Source: DASVTR01 sp033855775 (GTDB taxonomy: Bacteria > Acidobacteriota > Blastocatellia > Pyrinomonadales > Pyrinomonadaceae). Taken from it: a stretch of DNA of 64,000 nucleotides. A program made the translations under genes and the position numbers. The stretch spans positions 1-64,000 of the forward strand of contig JAWVFT010000014.1 of the NCBI GenBank assembly GCA_033855775.1. The letters are read 5' to 3'. Below, piece after piece: positions 55,005 to 63,827 of this stretch. The first letter of the stretch is position 1. Each line of letters starts with the position of its first letter. Under the pieces are notes generated by a model that was not told the origin of the DNA, searched no databases, and saw only the letters and a list, made by a program, of their open reading frames with translations.

Positions 55005-57068
55005 TTAGTCCGTGGCTTTTAATGGCTCTGCGCCGAGCATCTTCAATGCGGTTTCAACGTTGCCGAAATAGACCGTGGCCGCTCCCTTCCATTTGCCTTG
55101 CTGGATGAGAGCCGCCCTGCTCTTTCCGAGCCAATCAATAGCGAAGTCATAGAGGTTTTTGAGTTCGGCAAGCGAGAAGAGATGACCCGCGATATTGATG
55201 AACTTAAGGCCGGGCTTCTGCGCATCGTCTATGAGCTTGAGGTTAGCGATGACGACTGCGCTCAGCACATCGTCAAAGTAAGGCTCCGGCGTGGCCACGA
55301 AATAGCCGACCTGCTTCACCATCAATTTCTCATTTTTAATGACGGCCTTCTTGAGCCATTTCACCTGACGTTTAATCTGGTCACCATCTTTCGCCTTCTG
55401 TGCCAGAGCGCGCGGCGTGTCCTTGACCTCATCCAAATGCAGCACGCCATCGGATGAGAGGTAATAAGCATCCGCTTCGAGCCGGATAATATCGAGCGGG
55501 GGAAGTTGGCCGTGCGTCACTTCGGCTTCGATTGGCCCCCACTGCTGCGGACTCCATTCCGGCCCCTGAGCGCCCAATACCGCCGGAGCACCGAGTTTGA
55601 CGGTCGTGAGAATGTTTGCGATGTGCTCCAATTCAGAGAGCGCTTCGCTCACTTGTTTGGAAGCCTCTTTGCCCTTCTTCAGTTGACTCAGGGTTTCCCT
55701 GATTTTCTTGAGCAGGTCGGGCGTCAGTTCGACGGCTCCGCCTTTAAAGGCAGAGACTATAATCGGGAAGACGCGCTTTGCTCTGGTTGCGACCGGCGCA
55801 TCGAGTGTATCCCAATTCGCGTTCGACGCGTCTTCCAGCGATTTAGTCACCTCAACCGGACTGACTACTTTTGTCAGCGGCTTTAATTCGCCTCGCGTCT
55901 GTCGTTCGCGGTAGTTAAGCTCGGCCTCTTCTTCACTGGGCGGAAATATCTCTTCAATGATATTCTCGCCATCGTCATACTCTATCTCTTCAAAGCCAAG
56001 CTTATCCAATTCTTCTTCCGATAACTGCTTTCCCGCGTTCTGTTGGATTAACTCCTCCGAGCCGGAAGGAAGAGCCTTAGCGTCAATTACTGTATAGATG
56101 AAGCGGTCTGTCTTCAGGTTGAAATACCATTGAACACCGTCAATGAGCTTGTCCCAACGCAAGTTGGCGCTCCCGGCTTTTATCCACTTGAGTTGAGTAG
56201 TGGCAGCCGACTGCTCAGACAAAGGCGACGGCTCATGCCGCATCTCAACAGAACCCGCGCCGCCCGCTTCCTTGCTTTGCAGAATCCCCTCACCTTGCTG
56301 GCGCGCACGCTCTCCCATCTGGTCGGCTTCCGTCTCCAACGATTGCTCATCATTGATAGCCACGCCTTTAGCCTGCGTCGTCGGTTGCACACGCCCTTGC
56401 TTCTGCTGCGCCACGTGCCACGCCTCGTGCGCAAGGTGCTGTTCCTGTCCGGGGCCGACGTGGATGTCCGTCCCCTGCGTGTAGGCCAACGCCTGCACCG
56501 TCTTCGGCTGTGACGAGTTGTAATGCACCTTCACATCATCCATCGGGAGGCCGGAAAGATGCTCGACCCCGGCTTTCAGATTATCGGGCAGCCCCGTCTT
56601 GTTCTCCTGTTTCTGTAGCGGCTCAGGCTTCTCTTGCAGCGGCTCTTCATCTTCGCTTATTGCCTGGGCAACGGGAGTTCCCAACTCATCTTTCAACTGG
56701 GCGGGCAGGCCCGGAGCCACTTCATGTTGCTGCGCCGGTTCAGCTTTCTCCTGCATCAACTCTTCTTCGTCATCTTCCATCGCAGGCTGTCTTTGCGTCG
56801 CAGGCTGCGGCGAGCCATTCTTCGCGGAGAGCGATGCGGCCAGCTTCATCTGGGCCAAGACGCGCGGACTCTGGTTGAAGGATTGTTGAAGCCTCAGTTG
56901 AGTTTGAACTTTGGGGCTTTGATTCAAGCTCCGGTCGAAGGCTCGCTGCGCGGTCGCGGAGGGGCTTTGCTCGCCAAGCTGCGACGCGGAATCGCTGCTC
57001 TCGCGCTCATGACCGTCAGAGTTGGCGCGGCTCTGTTGCTCATGGCTCCTGTCTGCGAAAGTGTTCAC
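55005..57068 (-). CDS. Candidate eCIS cargo 2: leader, DUF4157 core and PD-(D/E)XK-like tail
   Basis: The 687-residue protein starts with GTG 57068 after AGGGGAACGAC. Residues 1-82 are the shared leader (SLNQSPKVQTQLRLQQSF, NQSPRVLAQMKLAAS). Acidic PLQE/PAQ units follow at 98-152. DUF4157 spans about 157-260 (LPDNLKAGVEHLSG and HLAHEAWHVAQQ), with H214, E215, H218 and E247 in ETEADQMG as zinc-site candidates. The C-terminal half has LEADAYYLSSDGVLHLDEVK at 530-549, where D533 (or D540), E547 and K549 match a D...ExK nuclease pattern, then QIKRQVKWL. This tail is a candidate toxin. Part of the leader and core matches the third cargo gene almost base for base. Confidence 0.65.
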   Translation of the reverse strand: MNTFADRSHEQQSRANSDGHERESSDSASQLGEQSPSATAQRAFDRSLNQSPKVQTQLRLQQSFNQSPRVLAQMKLAASLSAKNGSPQPATQRQPAMEDDEEELMQEKAEPAQQHEVAPGLPAQLKDELGTPVAQAISEDEEPLQEKPEPLQKQENKTGLPDNLKAGVEHLSGLPMDDVKVHYNSSQPKTVQALAYTQGTDIHVGPGQEQHLAHEAWHVAQQKQGRVQPTTQAKGVAINDEQSLETEADQMGERARQQGEGILQSKEAGGAGSVEMRHEPSPLSEQSAATTQLKWIKAGSANLRWDKLIDGVQWYFNLKTDRFIYTVIDAKALPSGSEELIQQNAGKQLSEEELDKLGFEEIEYDDGENIIEEIFPPSEEEAELNYRERQTRGELKPLTKVVSPVEVTKSLEDASNANWDTLDAPVATRAKRVFPIIVSAFKGGAVELTPDLLKKIRETLSQLKKGKEASKQVSEALSELEHIANILTTVKLGAPAVLGAQGPEWSPQQWGPIEAEVTHGQLPPLDIIRLEADAYYLSSDGVLHLDEVKDTPRALAQKAKDGDQIKRQVKWLKKAVIKNEKLMVKQVGYFVATPEPYFDDVLSAVVIANLKLIDDAQKPGLKFINIAGHLFSLAELKNLYDFAIDWLGKSRAALIQQGKWKGAATVYFGNVETALKMLGAEPLKATD

Positions 57069-57116
57069 CTTTGTCGTTCCCCTCTTGAGTGCGCGCTGCT
57101 GCCAGCCGCAGGCGAA

Positions 57117-58607
57117 TCAGATGCTATTGTAGTTTGACGGTGACTGCTGCGGTTGCTCGCTTGACCCCCAAAAGACATTCTGCGCGAGCCAATCATAGCC
57201 GCTGCGTAACACCTTGACGCTGGCTGTTCCGATGGTTCCGATAGCTGCGCCGATAGTCGGGCTAAACGGAAGAGCGAAGAGAGACCCGGCGATGATGAGA
57301 GAGGATGTCACCTTCTCGATGGCATCGACACGTTTCTTCCACAGGTCTTTCCCCTCGCCGGTCGCGGCTTGCCATTCCTCGACGGCGGTGACGGCGGCAT
57401 CAATCGCCGTCAACAACGTCAGCAGGCCGGTGCCAATCTGCGCGCCAACGCTGCTGTCCTCTCTGGCATAACGGATGGCGGCGGTCATCAGGTTGAGGGC
57501 GTTGAGAATCGCCGGCGCAGCCTTTGTCGTGTGGGCTTTTTTAATTAACTCCCATAACCCACTGGCCGCCCATTTGATATTTTCGATGGCTCCGCCTTCG
57601 AGTTGAACGACACCGCCCGCAAACTGCGCGACCTGCGCCGTGTTCGTTTGCATGCGTTGAGAGACGGGTTGGAAGAGTTGGACTCCACCGCTTTGACTTT
57701 GCGCGAGGTCTGCCGTCATCGAGCGATTGACGTTCTGGTCACGCATCGCCTGCGCTCCCATCTGGTCAGCTTCACTCTCAAGCGTGGTGTCCGTGTTGAC
57801 GCCGACGCCCTTGAGTTCGATTGTTGGACTCACGCGCCCTTGCTTTTGCTGGACGACGTGCCAGGCCTCGTGCGCAAGGTGCTGTTCCTGTCCGGGGCCG
57901 ACGTGGATGTCCGTCCCCTGCGTGTAGGCCAGAGCTTGCAGTTGCGCTGGCTTCGCGGAGTTGTAATGCACCTTCACATCGTCAACCGGAACGCCGGAGA
58001 GATTTTCGACGCCCGCCTTTAAGTTGTCGGGCAGCCCCGTTCGATTCTCCTTCTTTTGAACCGGCTCGGCTTTGCCTTGCAGCGGCTCTTCCTCTTCGGG
58101 CAGCGCTTCTCTTTGAACCGGCTCAAGCTTTCCCTGTAGCGGCTCTTCATCTTCATCCATGGCCTCTCGCTGCGCCGTGTCGAAACGCCCCTGCAATAGC
58201 TCTTCTTCTTCCGGCGCCTCTTCCTTTTGAATGGCCGCGAACTCTCCTTGCAGCGGCTCTTCATCTTCGAGCGATTGCTGACGCTGCGTGAGTTCTTCCT
58301 CTTCCGGCGCTTCCTGCCGTTGGACGGCCTGCTCGGTTCGCTGTGTGACGCTGCGCTGAGACATGGACTGAGCCAGCCTGGCCTGCGCCACGACGCGCGG
58401 GCTCTGGTTGAAGGATTGTTGCAGCCTGAGTTGCGTTTGAACTCTGGCGCTCCCGTTCAGGCTGCTGTCCAGCGCGCGTTGCGCAATCGTCGTGGGACGC
58501 TGATTGGCGGGCTGAAACATAGAGCCACTGTCTGCGACTCTCTGCGCCGGATGATTGACGACGGCCTTGCCTTGTTGCTCTGGATTGTTGCGCGCGAATG
58601 TTTGCAT
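57117..58607 (-). CDS. Candidate eCIS cargo 3: leader, DUF4157 core and hydrophobic helical tail
   Basis: The 496-residue protein starts at ATG 58607 after a weak GGATAG. Residues 1-85 are the shared leader (SLNGSARVQTQLRLQQSF, NQSPRVVAQARLAQSM). Five acidic LQ units follow at about 100-185 (for example DEDEEPLQGKLEPVQ and EEEEPLQGKAEPVQ). DUF4157 is at about 190-285, with HEAWH 246-250 and SEADQMG (E279). The last 150 residues contain hydrophobic helices: GAQIGTGLLTLLTAIDAAV, SSLIIAGSLFALPFSP and TIGAAIGTIGTASVKVL. This could be a membrane-disrupting tail. Nothing shows a known pore-forming family, so the role stays open. Confidence 0.62.
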   Translation of the reverse strand: MQTFARNNPEQQGKAVVNHPAQRVADSGSMFQPANQRPTTIAQRALDSSLNGSARVQTQLRLQQSFNQSPRVVAQARLAQSMSQRSVTQRTEQAVQRQEAPEEEELTQRQQSLEDEEPLQGEFAAIQKEEAPEEEELLQGRFDTAQREAMDEDEEPLQGKLEPVQREALPEEEEPLQGKAEPVQKKENRTGLPDNLKAGVENLSGVPVDDVKVHYNSAKPAQLQALAYTQGTDIHVGPGQEQHLAHEAWHVVQQKQGRVSPTIELKGVGVNTDTTLESEADQMGAQAMRDQNVNRSMTADLAQSQSGGVQLFQPVSQRMQTNTAQVAQFAGGVVQLEGGAIENIKWAASGLWELIKKAHTTKAAPAILNALNLMTAAIRYAREDSSVGAQIGTGLLTLLTAIDAAVTAVEEWQAATGEGKDLWKKRVDAIEKVTSSLIIAGSLFALPFSPTIGAAIGTIGTASVKVLRSGYDWLAQNVFWGSSEQPQQSPSNYNSI

Positions 58608-58706
58608 GGTGGCTATCCTTTCTTTTCAAACTGATTGCAGTCGGCTTGCTCCGAGGCTCGTTGTTGCTCGTCAACTGCAACGTTCTGGCCGTCTCTTAAC
58701 GGTCGC

Positions 58707-61700
58707 TTAATAAACGCTCCGCTGGTTCGCGTTGTCCGCCGTCGTGGCGTCTAGAATCTGATGCTGCCGCGCCGAAGTCAGAAAATACCAGTCGAAGCTC
58801 TCACGCGGCGGGTCATAGTCGTAGCCAATCGAAATCATGGCCGCGACGTAGGGGCGCGTTTGCACAAAATCCGAGATGTCGTCTTCGGAAACGTAGCGAC
58901 CGGCCTTAGCGGCGCGGGCCGCGTCGTAGAACCATGGCGAAAGATAACCAACGAGGTCTTTGTTCAAACGTTCGATGGCCGCGCCGGGATCGTCCGTGTC
59001 ACGAAATTGAATCACGGTCGTCACCTTGATGCGGACGTAGTTCGGATTGACGACATGCAATTGAACGAAGGGACTCATGTAGCTCTTGAGATACGCATGA
59101 ATCTGGCTGAGCATGTCGGCGGTCGCCTGCGGCACGGTCGCGTCAGCCACGCCGATGCTGTCCGGCCCCGGCACGACGACGACCATCACGTTGCCCTGCG
59201 CGTCACCCTTCTGAAGAGTGCGCGCCGGGAGCGTCTGCGTTTTCCAGATGGTCGGGAATCGCTCAAGGACGAGGCGCTCATAATCCCAAGCGAGGATAGC
59301 GCGTTCTTTATGGCGCAGTCGTTCTCCGACGCGAACCTTGAAGGCGCGGTCAGTCTCCGGCGGGCTGCCGCCGAAGGATTCGATGGGCTGGTCTATCGTG
59401 TCAATGCCGGGGAGGTTGTTGACGGAACTAGTGATTGTGTGCGGCGGCAAAGGCTTGCCCAAATATTCGCCTGCGCCGTTTCCCTGCCACGTCGCCAGCA
59501 CGGCATGCGGGTAGATGTTGAGTGTGTCCGGGTACATGCTCGCCTGCTCTGTGACGGAGGCGCGCAACCACTGGTAGTCAGACGAAAGGACTGTATTGTG
59601 CGTCGCATCGCTCGCGGGCAAGTTCAAAGTGATGATGCCTGTGTTCTGAAGCCCGTTGGTCGTGTCTCTTTGAATCTTGGCCTGCGGCAACGGCTGCCAT
59701 TGATTGTTCGACAGGTATTCCCAGAAGACTTGCAGCGGCCCGATTTCCCGGTCGGGGTCGCTCCCGGCAGCCATCTGAAAAAGCAGCGTCAGCGTTTGCG
59801 GCGTGACGAGCCCGGTGAACCCGACATACAAATTTCCCTGCGCGCGAAAATCTGGCAGCAGCCACGGCGTCACTCGTCCCAGGGCAGGCTCAAGCTTGCG
59901 GTAGCCGCCGAACGGCAGCAGATGAAACAAGAGGTCAACGGCTCCGGCAGTTCCCGTGGTCGGGATGGCGCAGGCGGCTGAATAGTTGACGGTCAATCCG
60001 GTCGCTTGCGGAAGATACGGCGTGTTCGGATATTTCAGTTCCTTCTTCAAGCTCAAACATTCTTCCAGAGAGCTTTTGAGGCAGACGACATAGGCTGCGT
60101 CCAGATTCGTCTTGCATTGCTCAAGGCAGGCCGCCAACGAAGCGGGCGGCGAGCCCCACTGGCATGTCCAGACGCATTGCATCGCGTTCAGGATAGCCAG
60201 ACACCGCTGAAGACAATTGACCAGACACGGCGGAGTCTCCACGCCGAACAGCTTCGAGAAATCGGCCTGACATTGATTGATGGTCTGGCTCCACATCGCT
60301 ACGGGAAGCGACGCGAGCGATTCCATGAGCGAGTTGATTTGGCTCAAGCCTTCTTTGACGGGCAACTCTCTGGATTCGTTCAGGCATTGCTTGAAGCAGG
60401 ACATGAAGAGCGCGTAGAGACATCGCAGGCAGTCGGAGACGGGCGTGCTGCCGTCCGGCGGCGGGCTGCCGCCAAGGCGTTGCAGGCACGTCGCTATACA
60501 CTGCGACGCCACGAGCAACGGCTCGCACTCGGTGTAGCTTCTTTGCTGGCAAAGCTGGCTGTCGGGCAGAGCCTCCATCGCAGCGTAGAGCACGTTTGGG
60601 GCGAAGAGGTCGTTGCCGAAGGCGTAGGGCGGCCCGGTCAGGCTCAGCTTGACGGCGCCCGTGGCCGGGTCGTAGTAAGGCGGCGGGGCGCAGGGAAAGA
60701 TACGCAGGTTGTCGAAGTTTGACTGAACACATAAACGCGCCGCCGCCAGAGTTTCAGCGCAAGTCGGCTCGGTGCGAAACAGCAGCACGTCAACATCCTG
60801 CGGCGGGACGTATGGCGATTGATAGCAATTGCTCAAGCTCCATGTGCCGGGATTCTGGATACTGAAGCCGCCGTGAAAGACTCTGTTGTTGAAGAGATTG
60901 CAGTCCGGCTTGCCGTCCAACCCGATGACGTAATCTTTATAGTAGCCCTTGAAGCCGTCGTCCGTCTGCGGCAGGTTGAACCAACTGATGCCGACCTGTA
61001 GGCGTTCGATGGTTTTGACGAAGAGTTCGCTGTGACGAATCAGCAGGTAAGAGCCGACGACGGGCAAGCCGCCGAAGACAGTGAAGGGCGTCTTCGTGTC
61101 AACGTCTCCGTCCGTGTTCGCAACCGCCAGCGGCGCGAGGTTCGCCACGTCCGCCTGAATCTGAAAGGACGTGACCGGCATACGGTCGAGCAGCGAGAGC
61201 GGATAGACGTTTGCCGTGCCTTTGCTCCCGGTCATGCTAACAGAGCTTTGGCGCAGGTAGGCTTTCAAGGTCGGAAGCATGGCAGAAGGATTGGAGGCGT
61301 TGACTTCTGGGTCCTGGCTGACCAACGCCGCGGCGGCTTCGTCCTTCGCTGCCGCGCTCGCAGGGTCATAAGCGACGACGGGAGGCAGCGTCGGCGGCAG
61401 TTGAAAGAGCAGTTTGAAGACAGGCTCGCCCGCGCTTGTGACGAACGGCGGGCAGGCTCTGTATGTCTGCACCGGAAACCAACCGGCAGCCGTCGAAACA
61501 TATAAAGCGAAAGAGGCTTCCAGCACGTTGCGAAAAATCGTGTCGGGCGTCAGCCCCGTGGCGTGGGCAAGCTGGCGCAGCAAGGGGTCGAGCGTCTGCT
61601 CCTTGAATGCTGACGAGTAGTTGACATTGATGGTGACGGTGCGCGTGCCGCCCGTCAGCAGAAGGCTCGAAGACGCGATGGCAAAGCCGAGCGAAGCCAA

Positions 61701-62975
61701 TGTCGTGACCTCGACTCCTTTTGTCCCGACCGCGGTTTCGCCAAACGTGGCCCAACCCTGCGGCGCGCTCGCCTCAACCGCGCCGTCCGTTGCGCCCGGC
61801 GTTATCTTCGAAGTGAAGATGCGCTGCGTGACGAAGGCATCCGGCGGCGGAGAGGCCAGCGATTCCGGCGAAGCGTTTGACAACGAGTCAGGCAGCAAGG
61901 CTCCGCGGACGACGCGCAGCGTGTTGAGCTTGGCGATGAGGGCGGCGGTGACAAGCAGGCTTTTGTCGGAGGCGTAAACGATGTCCGCGCCGCTCGCGTC
62001 CTGCCCTGCGGAGAAGAGTGTTTGCAGGGGAACGTCGGCGCGGCCAGACTCAACGCCGTCGGCGAGCGTGAAGGTCAGGTAAACGTTATCGGGAATCGCC
62101 GCGCGATTTCTTTCGCGCAGAATGTCGCGGTAATAAAAGTTGATGTAGCGGTCGGAGAAAGCGTTGAGCGTATCCTGCGCCGTTTTGAAGAGACGAACGA
62201 AAGCGATGTAGAGCGCGATGTGCGGTTTGTGGTTGTGGTCTGCGAGCGTCGCGCTGAGATTGGCCGCGGCGAAGAGGGTCAGGTCGGAAATCGCGTAGAA
62301 GAAGGCGTAGAAAATCTGGCTCAAGGGCGCGAGCGCGTGGTTAATCTTGCGGCTGTTCGTGCGACCTTTATAAATCGAGCCGTCGGCGCAGATGTTGTCA
62401 AGATTCCAGACGGGCGAGAAGCCTTCGTAGTTTAAGCCGATAACCTGGCCGAGCGCGTCGGGCAAGCCCGCGCCCCAATCGTAGGAGATGAGCAGGCGGA
62501 GTTGGTCGTTGAGGCCGCCGATGATTTCCGCGACGATGGCTTGCCTGAGCAAGCGCGTCGTCTCGTCCTCCGTGCTGAGGCTCAAACTCTTGAGCCAGAG
62601 GTCGAGCAGCCGCGCGAGCGCGAGTATCAACTCGAAGATTTCGCGCAGGCGTTGGAACTTTTGCTCGAAGGGTTGCGGCTCCTTCGTCAAGCGTTCGAGA
62701 CTAAGGAACGCGCTTTCGATGCCGGACAGGTCGCTTCCTTCGAGCGAAGCGAGAATCATGGTCGGGTCGGTCAGGAAGAACTCAACCCAGTCGCCGTCAA
62801 TCTCATTCTTGAGGTCGTAGAAATTGATGAGCCGCGCAAACTTGATGGCGAAGTTGAGCAACTCTGTGAACGAACGTCCATCCGCCTGCGCATACTCCGC
62901 ATCGAGCGCCCGCAGCCAACGGTCAAGCTGGCTGGTCGCTGAATTGATGATGATGCCTCCGGCTTGCGGTTCCAT
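58707..62975 (-). CDS. Very large gp6/J-like baseplate protein with Cys-rich insert (Afp11-like)
   Basis: The 1422-residue protein is the largest baseplate component. The N-terminal part is helical (IKFARLINFYDLKNEIDGDW). The C-terminal third has the J-like/gp6 signature FGGSPPETDRAFKVRVGERL followed by ERAILAWDYERLVLERFPTI, which pairs with gp25 and the spike to make the wedge. Between about residues 735 and 975 is an unusual insert with about 21 cysteines, many in CxxxC pairs (CIATC, CFKQC, CVWTC, CLEQC), also in loops with CLRC. I know no such insert in Afp11/gp6. It may form disulfide or metal-linked helical hairpins. Start ATG 62975 lies three bases after the gp25 stop. Confidence 0.75.
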   Translation of the reverse strand: MEPQAGGIIINSATSQLDRWLRALDAEYAQADGRSFTELLNFAIKFARLINFYDLKNEIDGDWVEFFLTDPTMILASLEGSDLSGIESAFLSLERLTKEPQPFEQKFQRLREIFELILALARLLDLWLKSLSLSTEDETTRLLRQAIVAEIIGGLNDQLRLLISYDWGAGLPDALGQVIGLNYEGFSPVWNLDNICADGSIYKGRTNSRKINHALAPLSQIFYAFFYAISDLTLFAAANLSATLADHNHKPHIALYIAFVRLFKTAQDTLNAFSDRYINFYYRDILRERNRAAIPDNVYLTFTLADGVESGRADVPLQTLFSAGQDASGADIVYASDKSLLVTAALIAKLNTLRVVRGALLPDSLSNASPESLASPPPDAFVTQRIFTSKITPGATDGAVEASAPQGWATFGETAVGTKGVEVTTLASLGFAIASSSLLLTGGTRTVTINVNYSSAFKEQTLDPLLRQLAHATGLTPDTIFRNVLEASFALYVSTAAGWFPVQTYRACPPFVTSAGEPVFKLLFQLPPTLPPVVAYDPASAAAKDEAAAALVSQDPEVNASNPSAMLPTLKAYLRQSSVSMTGSKGTANVYPLSLLDRMPVTSFQIQADVANLAPLAVANTDGDVDTKTPFTVFGGLPVVGSYLLIRHSELFVKTIERLQVGISWFNLPQTDDGFKGYYKDYVIGLDGKPDCNLFNNRVFHGGFSIQNPGTWSLSNCYQSPYVPPQDVDVLLFRTEPTCAETLAAARLCVQSNFDNLRIFPCAPPPYYDPATGAVKLSLTGPPYAFGNDLFAPNVLYAAMEALPDSQLCQQRSYTECEPLLVASQCIATCLQRLGGSPPPDGSTPVSDCLRCLYALFMSCFKQCLNESRELPVKEGLSQINSLMESLASLPVAMWSQTINQCQADFSKLFGVETPPCLVNCLQRCLAILNAMQCVWTCQWGSPPASLAACLEQCKTNLDAAYVVCLKSSLEECLSLKKELKYPNTPYLPQATGLTVNYSAACAIPTTGTAGAVDLLFHLLPFGGYRKLEPALGRVTPWLLPDFRAQGNLYVGFTGLVTPQTLTLLFQMAAGSDPDREIGPLQVFWEYLSNNQWQPLPQAKIQRDTTNGLQNTGIITLNLPASDATHNTVLSSDYQWLRASVTEQASMYPDTLNIYPHAVLATWQGNGAGEYLGKPLPPHTITSSVNNLPGIDTIDQPIESFGGSPPETDRAFKVRVGERLRHKERAILAWDYERLVLERFPTIWKTQTLPARTLQKGDAQGNVMVVVVPGPDSIGVADATVPQATADMLSQIHAYLKSYMSPFVQLHVVNPNYVRIKVTTVIQFRDTDDPGAAIERLNKDLVGYLSPWFYDAARAAKAGRYVSEDDISDFVQTRPYVAAMISIGYDYDPPRESFDWYFLTSARQHQILDATTADNANQRSVY

Positions 62976-62978
62976 GAT

Positions 62979-63404
62979 TTAAGGAGAGCCGACGGGAATT
63001 GTCCCTTCCTGTAGATAGAAGGGATAGACCAGATTATTCCGCGCGTTGGTTTGACGAATCGTGTAGTAGACATTAATCATGACCAGCCCGGCGATGCTGG
63101 CGTCGGGCTGGACGATAACGTCGTCAACGTTGATGCGCGCCTCCCAGTAGAGCACGGCCTGCCGCACCATATCCGCCAACTGCGTCATCAGCGATGTGTT
63201 GATGTTCTGAAAGACCATCTGCCAGAGTTGCGAGCCGTACTCCGGCTCCATCACGCGCTCTCCCATGTTGGTCGAGAACAAGACCCGCAAGCTCTGCTGA
63301 ATGTCCGTGTCTTCGTCAACCATCTCGACGCTGTAGTTGATGCGCGAAAAGGTCGGCGGGAAACTCCAGCCCGTGCCGAGATAGGTTTTTTCAGGATTCG
63401 CCAT
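62979..63404 (-). CDS. gp25-like baseplate protein (gpW/gp25 family)
   Basis: The 141-residue protein starts MANPEKTYLGTGWSFPPTFS, then has EDTDIQQSLRVLFSTNMGER and VMEPEYGSQL, the gp25 signature of phage and eCIS baseplates, where the domain links tube and wedge. The C-terminal strand VMINVYYTI completes it. It lies nine bases after the PAAR gene and three bases before the gp6-like gene. The gene order PAAR-gp25-J matches eCIS loci. Confidence 0.9.
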   Translation of the reverse strand: MANPEKTYLGTGWSFPPTFSRINYSVEMVDEDTDIQQSLRVLFSTNMGERVMEPEYGSQLWQMVFQNINTSLMTQLADMVRQAVLYWEARINVDDVIVQPDASIAGLVMINVYYTIRQTNARNNLVYPFYLQEGTIPVGSP

Positions 63405-63413
63405 CGCGCTTGC

Positions 63414-63716
63414 TTAGCCTCCAATCATGACGGTCGGGAAACCGAGCATGATAGTTCCGCCGTGCGCCGTCTTGTCGCCAAGTCGCGCCGCCGGAATGCC
63501 CATTACCATGACGGTCGAAGAGCCTTTGATGATTGAGTCGGGCGGGCCGATGCAGACAGCCATGTCGCCCACTTTGGCCGCCGGGAGCCCGCCGATTAAA
63601 ACGGTCGGAGCGCCGGGGCCGACAATCGGGCCGCCGACGTGCGGCACCTGCACAGGCCCGACCGGCGTGCTCATCGGACACTGGTGAAAATCTGTCAGTC
63701 TGGCCGCAGGCGGCAT
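63414..63716 (-). CDS. PAAR-domain spike-tip protein
   Basis: The 100-residue protein is one PAAR repeat domain: MPPAARLTDFHQCP at the start, then short strand-turn repeats ending in GG (PTVLIGGLPAAKVGDMAVC, STVMVMGIPAARLGDKTAHG, PTVMIGG). This cone caps the spike and pierces the target membrane. No extra effector domain is attached. It is followed by gp25, and the partial spike gene lies upstream by about 110 bp. Confidence 0.93.
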   Translation of the reverse strand: MPPAARLTDFHQCPMSTPVGPVQVPHVGGPIVGPGAPTVLIGGLPAAKVGDMAVCIGPPDSIIKGSSTVMVMGIPAARLGDKTAHGGTIMLGFPTVMIGG

Positions 63717-63827
63717 GATGTTTTTCCTTTCGCGCTTCTTGCTCTTTCAGAGTTGCTGTCCTTGCTCTCTCGCGCCGTTGTCCCTTGCCCTTTCGCGCTC
63801 GTGGCCCGTTTGGGGCCGTCCGCTTCG
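63717..63827. other. Short gap between spike and PAAR genes
   Basis: This 111-bp gap is rich in CTTTCGCGC/CTCTTG words, with no clear promoter or hairpin. Confidence 0.3.
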
